Source: an uncultured Clostridium sp.
GTDB lineage: Bacteria > Bacillota_I > Bacilli_A > RF39 > UBA660
Reading direction: 5' to 3'
DNA length: 59,332 nucleotides
Assembly: GCA_946402315.1 (NCBI GenBank)
Contig: CAMIWC010000001.1
Coordinates: forward strand, 92,508-151,839
Shown: positions 1 through 7,890 of the stretch, piece after piece
Numbering within the stretch: the first letter of the stretch is position 1
Layout of the letters: each line of letters begins with the position of its first letter
Notes under the pieces: generated by a model
The model's database searches: none
Told to the model about the DNA's origin: nothing
What the model saw: the letters and a program-made list of their open reading frames with translations, nothing else
Made by a program: the position numbers and the translations under genes

Positions 1-442
1 TAATTTTATCAACTCTATTGTTAATAATTTCTAAGTCAGCTATAGCAAGTTCTAATCCAATAGTTTCAATATCTCTTACTGGATCAATTGTATTCTCTAC
101 ATGGATAATCTTACCATCATCAAAGCATCTAACTACTTCAACAATCGCATCTACTTCTCTTATATGAGATAAGAATTTATTACCCAAACCTTCTCCTTGA
201 CTAGCACCTTTTACAAGTCCTGCGATATCAGTAAATTCATATGCAGTAGGTATTAATCTATTAGGTTCATACATTTCATTTAATTTATCTAATCTTTTAT
301 CTGGTACTACTACTATACCTACATTAGGATCAATAGTTGCAAACGGATAGTTAGCAGCTAAAATATTTTGTTTTGTAATAGCATTAAAAAGAGTACTTTT
401 TCCTACATTAGGTAGTCCAACAATTCCTGCTTTTAAACTCAT
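1..442 (-). CDS. ychF: YchF-type P-loop ATPase/GTPase (partial, 3' end outside window)
   Basis: Only the N-terminal 147 codons are present; the gene runs off the left edge. The translation opens with [20 protein letters not shown], the G1/Walker A region of the Obg-like YchF/OLA1 family, followed by the switch region ([14 protein letters not shown]) and the G3-like segment [19 protein letters not shown], both typical of YchF. The family binds ATP or GTP, associates with ribosomes and is tied to stress responses. The start ATG lies 6-7 bases after a GAGGAG ribosome-binding site. An extended -10 (TG-A-TAGAAT on the minus strand, 464-472) lies just upstream. YchF next to the parAB cluster is a conserved Bacillus arrangement. 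Confidence 0.95.
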   Translation of the reverse strand, partial: MSLKAGIVGLPNVGKSTLFNAITKQNILAANYPFATIDPNVGIVVVPDKRLDKLNEMYEPNRLIPTAYEFTDIAGLVKGASQGEGLGNKFLSHIREVDAIVEVVRCFDDGKIIHVENTIDPVRDIETIGLELAIADLEIINNRVDKI

Positions 443-463
443 ATACATCTCTCCTCAAGTAGT

Positions 464-472
464 ATTCTATCA
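464..472 (-). promoter_or_regulatory. Candidate extended -10 promoter for ychF
   Basis: The minus strand reads TGATAGAAT, a TG-N-TAGAAT extended -10. It sits between the terminator of the upstream gene and the ychF ribosome-binding site. No clear -35 is visible, as it would fall inside the terminator hairpin. Confidence 0.45.
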
Positions 473-499
473 CATAAAAAAAATAACTAAAAGTTATTT
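473..499 (-). terminator. Intrinsic terminator after the 152-aa membrane-anchored protein
   Basis: An 8-bp inverted repeat, AAATAACT/AGTTATTT with a 3-base loop (481-499), is followed on the minus strand by a run of eight T residues (complement of the A-run at 476-483). It directly abuts the stop codon of the gene at 500. Confidence 0.75.
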
Positions 500-958
500 T
501 TATATTGCAGTTGCATTTATAGATAGTGATAAATCTAGTTTATTAGATTCCATCTTAGAAGTATCTTTTAATATAATTTCTATTTCTATTTGTTTACTAC
601 TACTTTGATCTATATCAAAATCATTAGGATTAACTTTAATTTCATAGATATCATCATTTGCTTTAGCTTTAATACTTATATGAGCTTTATCTCTACTACT
701 CTTATTAATTATGTAACATTTAATCCTAACTGATTGATTCTTTATATTTGATACCGAAATAGATAGTTCTTTATTGCTTTTATACTCAGTACTTACATCT
801 ATTCCATCTTCTTTTTCTATTTCTATATCTCTAGTAGTATCATAATAGATTTTTAATTCTTTTTTTCTTGGTTCAAATATTTTATTTCTATTACCTATAA
901 TAAATCCTATTAATAAACCTAATATACATAATAAGATTAATGTAATTACTTTTTTCAT
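500..958 (-). CDS. Hypothetical membrane-anchored protein, 152 aa
   Basis: I do not recognise the family. The protein has one N-terminal hydrophobic segment (about residues 5-22: VITLILLCILGLLIGFII) after MKK and no lipobox cysteine, so it is probably a single-pass anchor with the rest outside the cell. The remainder is polar and rich in alternating hydrophobic/charged stretches with many Ser, Ile and Asp residues, suggesting a beta-sandwich. It has its own extended -10 and a terminator, so it is a monocistronic gene between abgT and ychF. The ATG follows a GGTGATT ribosome-binding site. Confidence 0.75.
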   Translation of the reverse strand: MKKVITLILLCILGLLIGFIIGNRNKIFEPRKKELKIYYDTTRDIEIEKEDGIDVSTEYKSNKELSISVSNIKNQSVRIKCYIINKSSRDKAHISIKAKANDDIYEIKVNPNDFDIDQSSSKQIEIEIILKDTSKMESNKLDLSLSINATAI

Positions 959-973
959 ATAATCACCATTTTC

Positions 974-982
974 ATTATAACA
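974..982 (-). promoter_or_regulatory. Extended -10 promoter for the 152-aa protein
   Basis: The minus strand reads TG-T-TATAAT, about 15 bases before the start codon region and immediately after the abgT terminator. No separate -35 is evident. Confidence 0.5.
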
Positions 983-985
983 AAT

Positions 986-1010
986 AAAAAAGATTACTTA
1001 AAGTAATCTT
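986..1010 (-). terminator. Intrinsic terminator after abgT (end of parAB operon)
   Basis: A 10-bp inverted repeat, AAGATTACTT/AAGTAATCTT (990-1010), overlaps the abgT stop codon and is followed on the minus strand by a T-run. It closes the unit parA-parB-mscS-DUF951-abgT. Confidence 0.8.
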
Positions 1011-2601
1011 ATAATGTTGGCATTGAATGAGGTCCTAAAGGTAAACCTATTAGATACCATCCAAGTACTATAACAAACCAAGCTAATGTAACTATTAAGA
1101 AATATGGAAGAATAAATGATAATCCTTTTCTAATAGTAATTGCTTCTTTATTATTATTATATATATTCATATATCCTAAATAGATAATGAAATAACCTAA
1201 GAATGGTGTTACTCCTTTAGTCATAGAATCAGCTGCACGTAATACAAATTGAGCAAATTCTGGAGATATATTAGATTGCATCATAAGAGGTACTACTGTA
1301 GGAGCAAACAATCCCCATTTTGTAACTGCTGATGGAATAAATAATCCTGAGATAGCAATTACAAGTAATGTAACAATTATTAACATTATTCCTGTAATTG
1401 AACCTTTAGCTATAATATTTAATCCATAGCATGATAGTAATAATCCAATATTACTTTGTTTAAATACTGCAACAAATTGAACAAAGAAGAAAATTGTAAC
1501 CATTAATTCTCCAAAATCTTTAAAGAAAACAGATACTTTTTGAATTAATTCTTTGTCATTCTTAATTGTTTTAGCACCTATTCCATAAGCAATACCCATT
1601 ATTGCAAACCAGAAAGATACTAAATAAGTAAATCCTGATTGGAAAGCAGATCCTTTTCCAAATAATTGATTAACATATGCTTTTTGATCCATATCAAGTA
1701 ATAATCCTGATTTAGGTAATCCTGGAACAACCATATATATTCCACATAGAATCATAATTATTCCTACTATTAAGGCATATTTTAAACCTTTCTTTTCTAA
1801 TATATCTAATTCAATTATTTCTTTATCATCTAATTCAGCTAAATTTAGAGTAAGATTCATAGTATTTTCTAACTCTTCTCCATTCTTATATTTACCTATC
1901 TTATTAACAATTATACCTTCTATAATAATTGTACCCAATATAGAAAGAATAATTGTAGAAGCAACCATTATAAATATATTAGATAATAATGGTACATGAT
2001 ATTCAACATCAACTAAATGAGATGCCAGTTCTGTAATTGATACTAAAGATACATCTAGACTTCCTACAAATAAAGATATTCCATATCCAAAAGATACACC
2101 ACAGAATGCAGCAGTTATACCAAGAAGAGGACTTCTTTTATTAACAGTAAATATTAATGCTGCTAAAGGAATAAGAATTACATATCCTACATCATTAATT
2201 AAACTTGAACATATTCCAAAGAATATAATCAAGAAAGTAATTATTTTATTATTTAATTTAAGTGTTTTTCTTCTTAAGAATGCTTTAACAAATCCTGAAG
2301 CATGAGCAACAGATAAACCAATTAAAGCAACAATTAAATTAATAAATGCAGAAAACGAAGCTAAATTAGTAGCTGCTTTTCCAAATATGAACTTAATACC
2401 ATATCTAGAAAGCATATTTTTAACTTCAACTATTCTACTTTCAACATCCATACTACTAGTATCTATAACATTATATGATGCCTTTAAATGTAGTTTATTA
2501 AGTACAAAACTAATAAACATTACTAGTATTGTTAATAAAATAAATTTAGTAGCAGGATGAAGATGAAATCTTTTTAATTTTCTTTTTCTTTTATCACTCA
2601 T
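1009..2601 (-). CDS. AbgT-family transporter (p-aminobenzoyl-glutamate / antimetabolite type)
   Basis: A 530-residue polytopic membrane protein with about a dozen hydrophobic segments. Family-typical stretches are SSLINDVGYVILIPLAALIF, ITAAFCGVSFGYGISLFVGS (tandem small residues before a re-entrant region), KWGLFAPTVVPLMMQ and the C-terminal ending near GLPLGPHSMPTL. AbgT proteins import p-aminobenzoyl-glutamate or export sulfonamides in a cation-dependent way; the substrate here cannot be told from sequence. Length is close to E. coli AbgT (about 508). The start overlaps the DUF951 stop by 8 bp and has an AAGGTG ribosome-binding site, so it is co-translated as the last gene of the parAB operon, an unusual partner. 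Confidence 0.88.
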   Translation of the reverse strand: MSDKRKRKLKRFHLHPATKFILLTILVMFISFVLNKLHLKASYNVIDTSSMDVESRIVEVKNMLSRYGIKFIFGKAATNLASFSAFINLIVALIGLSVAHASGFVKAFLRRKTLKLNNKIITFLIIFFGICSSLINDVGYVILIPLAALIFTVNKRSPLLGITAAFCGVSFGYGISLFVGSLDVSLVSITELASHLVDVEYHVPLLSNIFIMVASTIILSILGTIIIEGIIVNKIGKYKNGEELENTMNLTLNLAELDDKEIIELDILEKKGLKYALIVGIIMILCGIYMVVPGLPKSGLLLDMDQKAYVNQLFGKGSAFQSGFTYLVSFWFAIMGIAYGIGAKTIKNDKELIQKVSVFFKDFGELMVTIFFFVQFVAVFKQSNIGLLLSCYGLNIIAKGSITGIMLIIVTLLVIAISGLFIPSAVTKWGLFAPTVVPLMMQSNISPEFAQFVLRAADSMTKGVTPFLGYFIIYLGYMNIYNNNKEAITIRKGLSFILPYFLIVTLAWFVIVLGWYLIGLPLGPHSMPTL

Positions 2602-2794
2602 TAGTTACACCTTCTTGTACCTTTTTAATCTTTTTATTAAATTCTATTCTAGGTATCATTACTATTCTTCCACATCCACAGCATTTAATTTTAATATCAG
2701 CACCTAATCTTATAATTTCCCATTCACTAGATCCGCAAGGATGTACTTTTTTCATAGTAACTATATTTCCTAAACTATATTCTTTATTTTCCAT
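2594..2794 (-). CDS. DUF951 small protein (YyzM-like)
   Basis: A 66-residue protein beginning MENKEYSLGNIVTMKKVHPC. The pattern HPCGSSEWEIIRLGADIKIKC followed by CGCGR is the DUF951 signature, with cysteines that could bind zinc. A longer reading from 2842 exists, but the ATG at 2794 is preceded by TTGAGGTACATA, giving a good ribosome-binding site, and matches the family start. It overlaps the mscS stop by 11 bp. In Bacillus the homologue yyzM lies in the same neighbourhood between the parAB genes and ychF. The function is unknown. Confidence 0.88.
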   Translation of the reverse strand: MENKEYSLGNIVTMKKVHPCGSSEWEIIRLGADIKIKCCGCGRIVMIPRIEFNKKIKKVQEGVTNE

Positions 2795-3596
2795 TATGTA
2801 CCTCAATTTGAGTATATGGAATCTTAATATGTTCTTTATCAAAACGTACTTTTACAGCTTTTCTTATCTTTCTTTGAACCATAAAATGTTGCATTGGAAC
2901 TGTAGGTGCAACTACTTTATAAACAACAGCAGAATCACCTAAATCATCTACTCCCCAAATAGTTATTTCTCCTGTAATTTCTTCAATTTCTTCTTGTAAT
3001 TCTTTAAATAAATTAGTAAGTACTTTTTCTACCTTATCTAAATCACTTTCATAAGCAACAGGAACTTCTACAATAGCTAGAGATTGATTACGACTATGAT
3101 TAATTACTTTATCAATATTTCTATTAGCAATCGCAAGTATTTGTCCATCAAAACTCTTTACTTTAGTACTTTTAAGTCCAATATGAATTACTTCTCCACG
3201 AAATCCATCTACAGTAATTGTATCTCCTACTGAGAAATAATCTTCCAAGATAATAGAGAATCCTACTATCAAATCTTTAAATAGGTCTTGAAAAGCAAGT
3301 CCTACTACAACAGATGCAATTCCTAATCCTGCTAAAGCTGCTTTAACATCAACTCCATATACAGTAAGAATAGATAATATAACTATAAATATTACAATAA
3401 ATTTAATAAGATCTACTAATAATTGGACTAATGTTTTATATCTATTTTTATTAGTCTTCATTAATTTACTTTGTTTATTAAATAAAGCAACTATTATCTT
3501 CTTTATAATTGCATATACTATTATTCCTGCAAATGTATAAACAAAAGGTAAATAGAATAATTTATTAGTAATTACTTCTAATACTTCTTGAACCAT
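2784..3596 (-). CDS. mscS: Small-conductance mechanosensitive channel, MscS family
   Basis: A 270-residue protein. The N-terminal half has three transmembrane segments. The third contains the pore-lining pattern of small residues (ALAGLGIASVVVGLAFQDLF), followed by the beta domain (FSVGDTITVDGFRGEVIHIG) and the vestibule (LAIANRNIDKVINHSRN). MscS channels open on membrane tension and release solutes during hypo-osmotic shock. The start chosen is the ATG at 3596, with GGAGGT four bases upstream lying inside the last codons of parB; the earlier in-frame start would overlap that site. Spacing to parB is 2 bp, so it is translated from the same mRNA. Confidence 0.92.
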   Translation of the reverse strand: MVQEVLEVITNKLFYLPFVYTFAGIIVYAIIKKIIVALFNKQSKLMKTNKNRYKTLVQLLVDLIKFIVIFIVILSILTVYGVDVKAALAGLGIASVVVGLAFQDLFKDLIVGFSIILEDYFSVGDTITVDGFRGEVIHIGLKSTKVKSFDGQILAIANRNIDKVINHSRNQSLAIVEVPVAYESDLDKVEKVLTNLFKELQEEIEEITGEITIWGVDDLGDSAVVYKVVAPTVPMQHFMVQRKIRKAVKVRFDKEHIKIPYTQIEVHNGK

Positions 3597-3598
3597 AA

Positions 3599-4489
3599 TT
3601 ACCTCCAATCAGTATATTTCATAATATCAAGGATTCTATTTAAATCATTATTATTATTAAAGTTAATTTCAATCTTATTCTTCTTAAATTTAACTCTAGT
3701 ACCTAATTTATCAGATAATTCATCTTCTAATTCACTATATTCATTGATATAACTTGTATTCTTTCTCTTAACAACATGAGTCTTTTGAACATCTTCAGAT
3801 CTAGATAGGTCTTCTAAATCCCTAACATTAAGATTTTCGTTTTCTATTTTTTCTACAAATTCATTTATTTTATCTTCATCATTAATCTTACTAAGTACTC
3901 TAGCATGACTCATAGAAATAGTACCATCTGCTATTTTATCTTTTACTCCTTTAGGTAAAGATAATAGTCCTAACATATTAGTAATATGACTTCTACTTTT
4001 ACCTAATTTTTCAGCTAATTCTTCTTGAGTAAGAGATAAAGTATCTAGTAATTTCTTATAAGCAGTTGCTTCTTCTATAGCATTTAAGTTTTCTCTTTGT
4101 AGATTTTCTAGAAGAGCAATTTCCATCATCTCAGTATCTGTAAATTCTCTAATAATTGATGGAATAGTAGTTAATCCAGCCATTTTTGCAGCTTTAACTC
4201 TACGTTCACCAGCAATTATTTCATATCCTTTAATACTTTTCTTAACAATAATTGGTTGAAATACTCCATATTCTTTTATAGATGCAGCTAACTCATTTAA
4301 TTTTTCTTCATCAAATACTTTTCTAGGTTGATATGGATTACTTCTTAATTCATCTAAGTTAATATCTACTATTTCTTCTTTTGGAGTAGAACTAACTATC
4401 TTTTCTTCCATTTTATTAAAATCTAATTGTTCATTATTAAATAATTCCTCTAGTCCTTTTCCTAGAGCTCTTCTTCTAGTTGTGTCCAT
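3599..4489 (-). CDS. parB: Chromosome partition protein ParB (Spo0J type)
   Basis: A 296-residue CTP-dependent DNA clamp that loads at parS and works with ParA and SMC in origin segregation. Seen: the N-terminal tail RRRALGKGLEELF (ParA-stimulating Lys/Arg-rich peptide), the CTP-binding box GERR (94-97), ENLQR (128-132), the helix-turn-helix around GKSRSHITN (163-171) with the parS-reading Arg166, and a C-terminal dimerisation domain ending MKYTDWR. The ATG at 4489 was preferred over a TTG nine bases upstream; both are possible. It overlaps the parA stop by 14 bp. Three perfect parS sites lie at 23112-23383. Confidence 0.97.
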   Translation of the reverse strand: MDTTRRRALGKGLEELFNNEQLDFNKMEEKIVSSTPKEEIVDINLDELRSNPYQPRKVFDEEKLNELAASIKEYGVFQPIIVKKSIKGYEIIAGERRVKAAKMAGLTTIPSIIREFTDTEMMEIALLENLQRENLNAIEEATAYKKLLDTLSLTQEELAEKLGKSRSHITNMLGLLSLPKGVKDKIADGTISMSHARVLSKINDEDKINEFVEKIENENLNVRDLEDLSRSEDVQKTHVVKRKNTSYINEYSELEDELSDKLGTRVKFKKNKIEINFNNNNDLNRILDIMKYTDWR

Positions 4490-5264
4490 TTCTTTCAATC
4501 ACTTCCTTAGCTAAATTTAAATAAGCTTCTGTTCCTTTACTTTTAGGATCATAGGCTACTATAGGTTTTCCATGTGATGGAGCCTCTGTTAATCTTATTA
4601 ATCTTGGAATAATTGTATCATATACTTTTTCTTTAAAGTATTTACGAACCTCTTCCACAACTTCAAATCCTAAATTAGTACGAGAATCTAACATAGTAAG
4701 TAGAACTCCTTCTAATTGTAGATTTGGATTTAAATTTCTTTGTGCCATCATAATAGTATTTAATAATTGCATTATTCCTTCTAATGCAAAAAATTCACAT
4801 TGTACTGGAATAATAACTGAATCTGATGCAGTTAAAGCATTAGTAATAATTAATCCTAATGATGGCGGACAATCCATAATAATAAAATCAAATTCGTCTT
4901 TAATCTTATCTATATTCTTTTTTAATTGTCCCGATCTTGAAAAATTAGGATTCTCACGAGATTTTTCATATAACTCATTTTGTACTCCTGCTAAGTTAAT
5001 AGTAGCTGGAATAACATACAATCTCTTATATTTACTAGCATATACAGCTGATTCTATATCACAAGTTTCCATAAGTACTTCATAAATACTATTTTCAATA
5101 TCACTTTTATTAATACCTATACCAGTAGTAGCATTTCCTTGAGGATCTAAGTCTACAAGTAATACCTTTTTCCCTAAAAGAGCTAAAGAGGCTGCTAAAT
5201 TAATACTAGTTGTGGTTTTTCCTACTCCACCTTTTTGATTTACTAAAGATATTATTTTTCCCAT
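4476..5264 (-). CDS. parA: Chromosome partition ATPase ParA (Soj type)
   Basis: A 262-residue deviant-Walker ATPase. KGGVGKT spans residues 11-17 with the signature Lys11, followed by DLDPQGN (Walker A' region) and IIMDCPPSLGLI (Walker B). In the family, ATP-bound dimers coat the nucleoid, are released by ParB and also regulate DnaA. The ATG is preceded by GAGGTGATACT. It is the first gene of a five-gene unit (parA-parB-mscS-DUF951-abgT) with an extended -10 at 5294-5302. Confidence 0.98.
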   Translation of the reverse strand: MGKIISLVNQKGGVGKTTTSINLAASLALLGKKVLLVDLDPQGNATTGIGINKSDIENSIYEVLMETCDIESAVYASKYKRLYVIPATINLAGVQNELYEKSRENPNFSRSGQLKKNIDKIKDEFDFIIMDCPPSLGLIITNALTASDSVIIPVQCEFFALEGIMQLLNTIMMAQRNLNPNLQLEGVLLTMLDSRTNLGFEVVEEVRKYFKEKVYDTIIPRLIRLTEAPSHGKPIVAYDPKSKGTEAYLNLAKEVIERNGHN

Positions 5265-5293
5265 AGTATCACCTCATAAATAATGCTATTTAT

Positions 5294-5302
5294 ATAATAC
5301 CA
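5294..5302 (-). promoter_or_regulatory. Extended -10 promoter for parA operon
   Basis: The minus strand reads TGG-TATTAT, i.e. TG-N plus a -10 hexamer, about 20 bases upstream of the parA ribosome-binding site. The -35 is not clear. Confidence 0.5.
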
Positions 5303-5330
5303 AAAAAAGATTTATAATTAAACCATTTTA

Positions 5331-5366
5331 TTTAAAATAAAAAAGGTTAATTATTCATTAACCTTT
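5331..5366 (-). terminator. Intrinsic terminator after noc
   Basis: A 9-bp inverted repeat, AAAGGTTAA/TTAACCTTT, with a 7-base loop (5342-5366) overlaps the noc stop. The adjoining A-rich run (5331-5344) supplies the T-tract on the minus strand. Confidence 0.75.
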
Positions 5367-7100
5367 AATAAATCTAACTATTAACTGTACCTCATTATCT
5401 AAGTTAAGTTCATCAACTACTACTTTATAACCTTGACTAGATAAATTAGTAACCATATTTTTAATTTCATTTACTCCATTATTAACATCTACTACAGTAG
5501 GTACAACAGGAACAACTCCAGTTGGTACTGATTGTTCAGTTGGAGCTTGTCCAATTGAATTAGGATTTTGTTTATGACTATCTACCATTAGATCAATCTT
5601 ATCTTGTGGTATTTGAATATCTGAGAAATCTATTCCACCAAATCCATATCCATCTCCCCCGCTCATTGCTGGTGGTGCTGATGGAGTTGCTGCTGGAGCA
5701 ACTTGTGGTACTACTGTATTTTCAATTGGTACTTGTGCTGGTGCTGGTGTTGAGAATAAACTCATTGGATCAGCTGCTGGAGCACTAGGTACAACAGGAA
5801 CAACTCCAGTTGGTACTGATTGTTCAGTTGGAGCTTGTCCAATTGAATTAGGATTTTGTTTATGACTATCTACCATTAGATCAATCTTATCTTGTGGTAT
5901 TTGAATATCTGAGAAATCTATTCCACCAAATCCATATCCATCTCCCCCGCTCATTGCTGGTGGTGCTGATGGAGTTGCTGCTGGAGCAACTTGTGGTACT
6001 ACTGTATTTTCAATTGGTACTTGTGCTGGTGCTGGTGTTGAGAATAAACTCATTGGATCAGCTGCTGGAGCACTAGGTACTTCAGGAGTAACAGGTTGTG
6101 TTTGAATAGTATCAACTACTGGTGGTGAGAAAATATCATTACTTGTATTAGGTACATCTTGAATAACTGGCATTCCTGCTAGTAATCCATTACCAATTAC
6201 TTCATTTCCATCAGTTGTTTTTTCAATTGTGGTATCTTTATTATCAGGAATGAACTTATTAGTTTGAGGTATTTCTCCTCCTCTTGATAATAAACTATCT
6301 ATATTTTTAGGCTCACTTGGAGCTGGATTATTCATTGCATTTATATCAACAGATTGTTCTCTTATTTTATTAATATCAACTGCAGTTGGATCAAAACCAT
6401 TCATATTATTACCTCCGTTATTCATTAAGAAATTATTATCTTGTACTGGAGCAGTTGTTACTCCCCCACTAGTAGTATCATTATCTGTACTACCATCTCC
6501 TGTCATTTCCTTGATTTTACTATCAAGTTCTCTAACAGTCATTTTATTATCAATAATTTCTTTCAAAAGTCCAACTTGTGCAGCTTTAGGAGCATTTAAT
6601 AAGCTTCTAGCATGTCTTTCAGAAATCTTATTATTTAATAAAGCTTCTTGAACTTCATCAGGAAGTGTTAATAATCTTAATTTATTTGATACAGCAGATT
6701 GACTTTTTCCCATCGTTTTTGCTAATTGCTCTTGAGTCATTTGATCTAAATCTAATATTTTTTGATATGTTCTTGCTTCTTCTACTGGAGTTAAATCTCT
6801 TCTTTGAAGATTTTCAATTAAAGCTACTTTAGATGCTTCTTTATCATCTAAATTCTTAACAATAGCTGGTATCTTAGTTAATCCTGCCATTGTAGAAGCT
6901 TTATATCTTCTTTCTCCAGCTATAATTTCATACTTTTCTCCAAATTTTCTAACAAGAATTGGTTGAATTACACCATGTTCTCTAATTGATACTGCTAACT
7001 CTTTTAAAGCTTGATCATCAAAAACTTCTCTAGGTTGAAACCTATTAGGAATTATGTCATCTAAATATAATTGCACAACTTCTTCATTAACGTTATCCAT
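5358..7100 (-). CDS. noc: Noc-like ParB paralogue with long repeat-containing C-terminal extension
   Basis: A 580-residue ParB/Noc protein in the exact slot of B. subtilis noc (between rsmG and parA), but about twice the usual length. Residues 1-205 hold the CTP-binding GERR (62-65), ENLQR (96-100) and an HTH with Gln134, Lys140 and Arg162, the residue types linked to Noc rather than ParB DNA specificity. Residues about 206-530 are Pro/Ala/Thr/Asn-rich and include two identical 96-residue units (about 341-534). The last 45 residues (NEIKNMVTNLSSQGYKVVVD and on to VRFIKG) look like a short alpha-beta-beta dimerisation domain. The ATG at 7100 follows GGAGGG; an in-frame TTG six bases upstream was rejected. 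The Noc N-terminal amphipathic membrane helix is absent. Confidence 0.88.
   Translation of the reverse strand: MDNVNEEVVQLYLDDIIPNRFQPREVFDDQALKELAVSIREHGVIQPILVRKFGEKYEIIAGERRYKASTMAGLTKIPAIVKNLDDKEASKVALIENLQRRDLTPVEEARTYQKILDLDQMTQEQLAKTMGKSQSAVSNKLRLLTLPDEVQEALLNNKISERHARSLLNAPKAAQVGLLKEIIDNKMTVRELDSKIKEMTGDGSTDNDTTSGGVTTAPVQDNNFLMNNGGNNMNGFDPTAVDINKIREQSVDINAMNNPAPSEPKNIDSLLSRGGEIPQTNKFIPDNKDTTIEKTTDGNEVIGNGLLAGMPVIQDVPNTSNDIFSPPVVDTIQTQPVTPEVPSAPAADPMSLFSTPAPAQVPIENTVVPQVAPAATPSAPPAMSGGDGYGFGGIDFSDIQIPQDKIDLMVDSHKQNPNSIGQAPTEQSVPTGVVPVVPSAPAADPMSLFSTPAPAQVPIENTVVPQVAPAATPSAPPAMSGGDGYGFGGIDFSDIQIPQDKIDLMVDSHKQNPNSIGQAPTEQSVPTGVVPVVPTVVDVNNGVNEIKNMVTNLSSQGYKVVVDELNLDNEVQLIVRFIKG
5498..6080 (-). 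repeat. Perfect 288-bp tandem duplication inside noc
   Basis: Two copies at 5498-5785 and 5786-6073. By eye the match runs without a mismatch for 295 bp (5498-5792 against 5786-6080). The period is a multiple of three, so the frame is kept and two identical 96-residue units result. Each unit contains a Pro/Ala-rich stretch, then GGDGYGFGGIDFSDIQIPQD and a predicted helix KIDLMVDSHKQ. Nucleotide identity including silent positions implies a very recent duplication or ongoing gene conversion. Confidence 0.97.
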
Positions 7101-7131
7101 TGTCAACCCTCCATTTATTCTTATAAATAAA

Positions 7132-7160
7132 ATTATAGTATAGTTCTAGTATTTTTACAA
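7132..7160 (-). promoter_or_regulatory. SigA-type promoter for noc
   Basis: On the minus strand a -35 TTGTAA (7155-7160) and -10 TATAAT (7132-7137) are separated by 17 bp, about 22 bases upstream of the GGAGGG site. It overlaps the end of the rsmG terminator region. Confidence 0.65.
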
Positions 7161-7161
7161 T

Positions 7162-7187
7162 AAAAAAGAACTATTTTTAGTTCTTTT
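7162..7187 (-). terminator. Intrinsic terminator after rsmG
   Basis: A 10-bp inverted repeat, AAAAGAACTA/TAGTTCTTTT, with a TTTT loop (7164-7187) is flanked by an A-run giving a T-tract on the minus strand. It overlaps the rsmG stop and closes the mnmE-mnmG-rsmG unit. Confidence 0.8.
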
Positions 7188-7890
7188 ATAAAGGTTGCTT
7201 TTTAATTTTATCAGCACTTCTAGGGTATTTAGAATTAGTCTTATTTATTTTCTTAATACTTATAACAGTTCTATTGCTTTTCTCTATTGGTAATTGGAAC
7301 TTATTTATGTTAGTAATTTCAAGATTTAGTTCTTTAAAACAATTATCTATATTTATAAGTTCTTCTTCTATATTACCTTTCATAAATACTAAGTATCCAT
7401 TTATTTTTAATGCTCTAACACATATTTCAGAAAGAGATTTTAGATTTGTTACGGCACGAGCTGTAATAATATCGAACTTCTCTTCATTTAATCTAGAATA
7501 ATCTTCCATTCTTACATGAATTGCTTCTATATCTTTAAGCCCTAATCTATTTATTAAATCATTTAAATAGATAATTCTCTTATTTAATGAATCTACAAGA
7601 GTAATTCTTAAATTTTGAAAGAATATTTTAAGTACTACTCCTGGAAATCCAGCCCCACTACCTACATCACATAGAGTGATATCTTTGGTTAAATCAACCT
7701 CTTTGGCAAGAGTTAAACTATCATAGAAATGCTTTAGATAAACATCTTTTTCATCAGTAATACCAGTAAGATTAATCTTTTCATTCCATTCAATTAAGAT
7801 TTTATAGAATTCATCTAGTTTATTTAGTTTTTCTTCAGTAACTTCTATACCTAACTTTTCTACTTCTTTTATAAATAACTCTTTATCCAT
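7186..7890 (-). CDS. rsmG: 16S rRNA (guanine-N7) methyltransferase RsmG
   Basis: A 234-residue SAM-dependent methyltransferase that modifies G527 (E. coli numbering) of 16S rRNA, the site linked to streptomycin response. Visible motifs are the N-terminal KLDEFYKILIEWNEKINLTG, the SAM-binding CDVGSGAGFPGVVLK and ITARAVTNLKSL. The basic C-terminal tail (NSKYPRSADKIKKQPL) matches the conserved R-x-x-G/A-x-I-x-K-x-P-L ending. It overlaps the mnmG stop by 8 bp and is the last gene of the mnmE-mnmG-rsmG unit, as in Bacillus. Confidence 0.96.
   Translation of the reverse strand: MDKELFIKEVEKLGIEVTEEKLNKLDEFYKILIEWNEKINLTGITDEKDVYLKHFYDSLTLAKEVDLTKDITLCDVGSGAGFPGVVLKIFFQNLRITLVDSLNKRIIYLNDLINRLGLKDIEAIHVRMEDYSRLNEEKFDIITARAVTNLKSLSEICVRALKINGYLVFMKGNIEEELINIDNCFKELNLEITNINKFQLPIEKSNRTVISIKKINKTNSKYPRSADKIKKQPL

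Noticed and set aside
5606-6076. Two identical 60-codon open frames on the plus strand
   Set aside because: They are antisense shadows of the duplicated repeat in noc; no ribosome-binding site or family resemblance.
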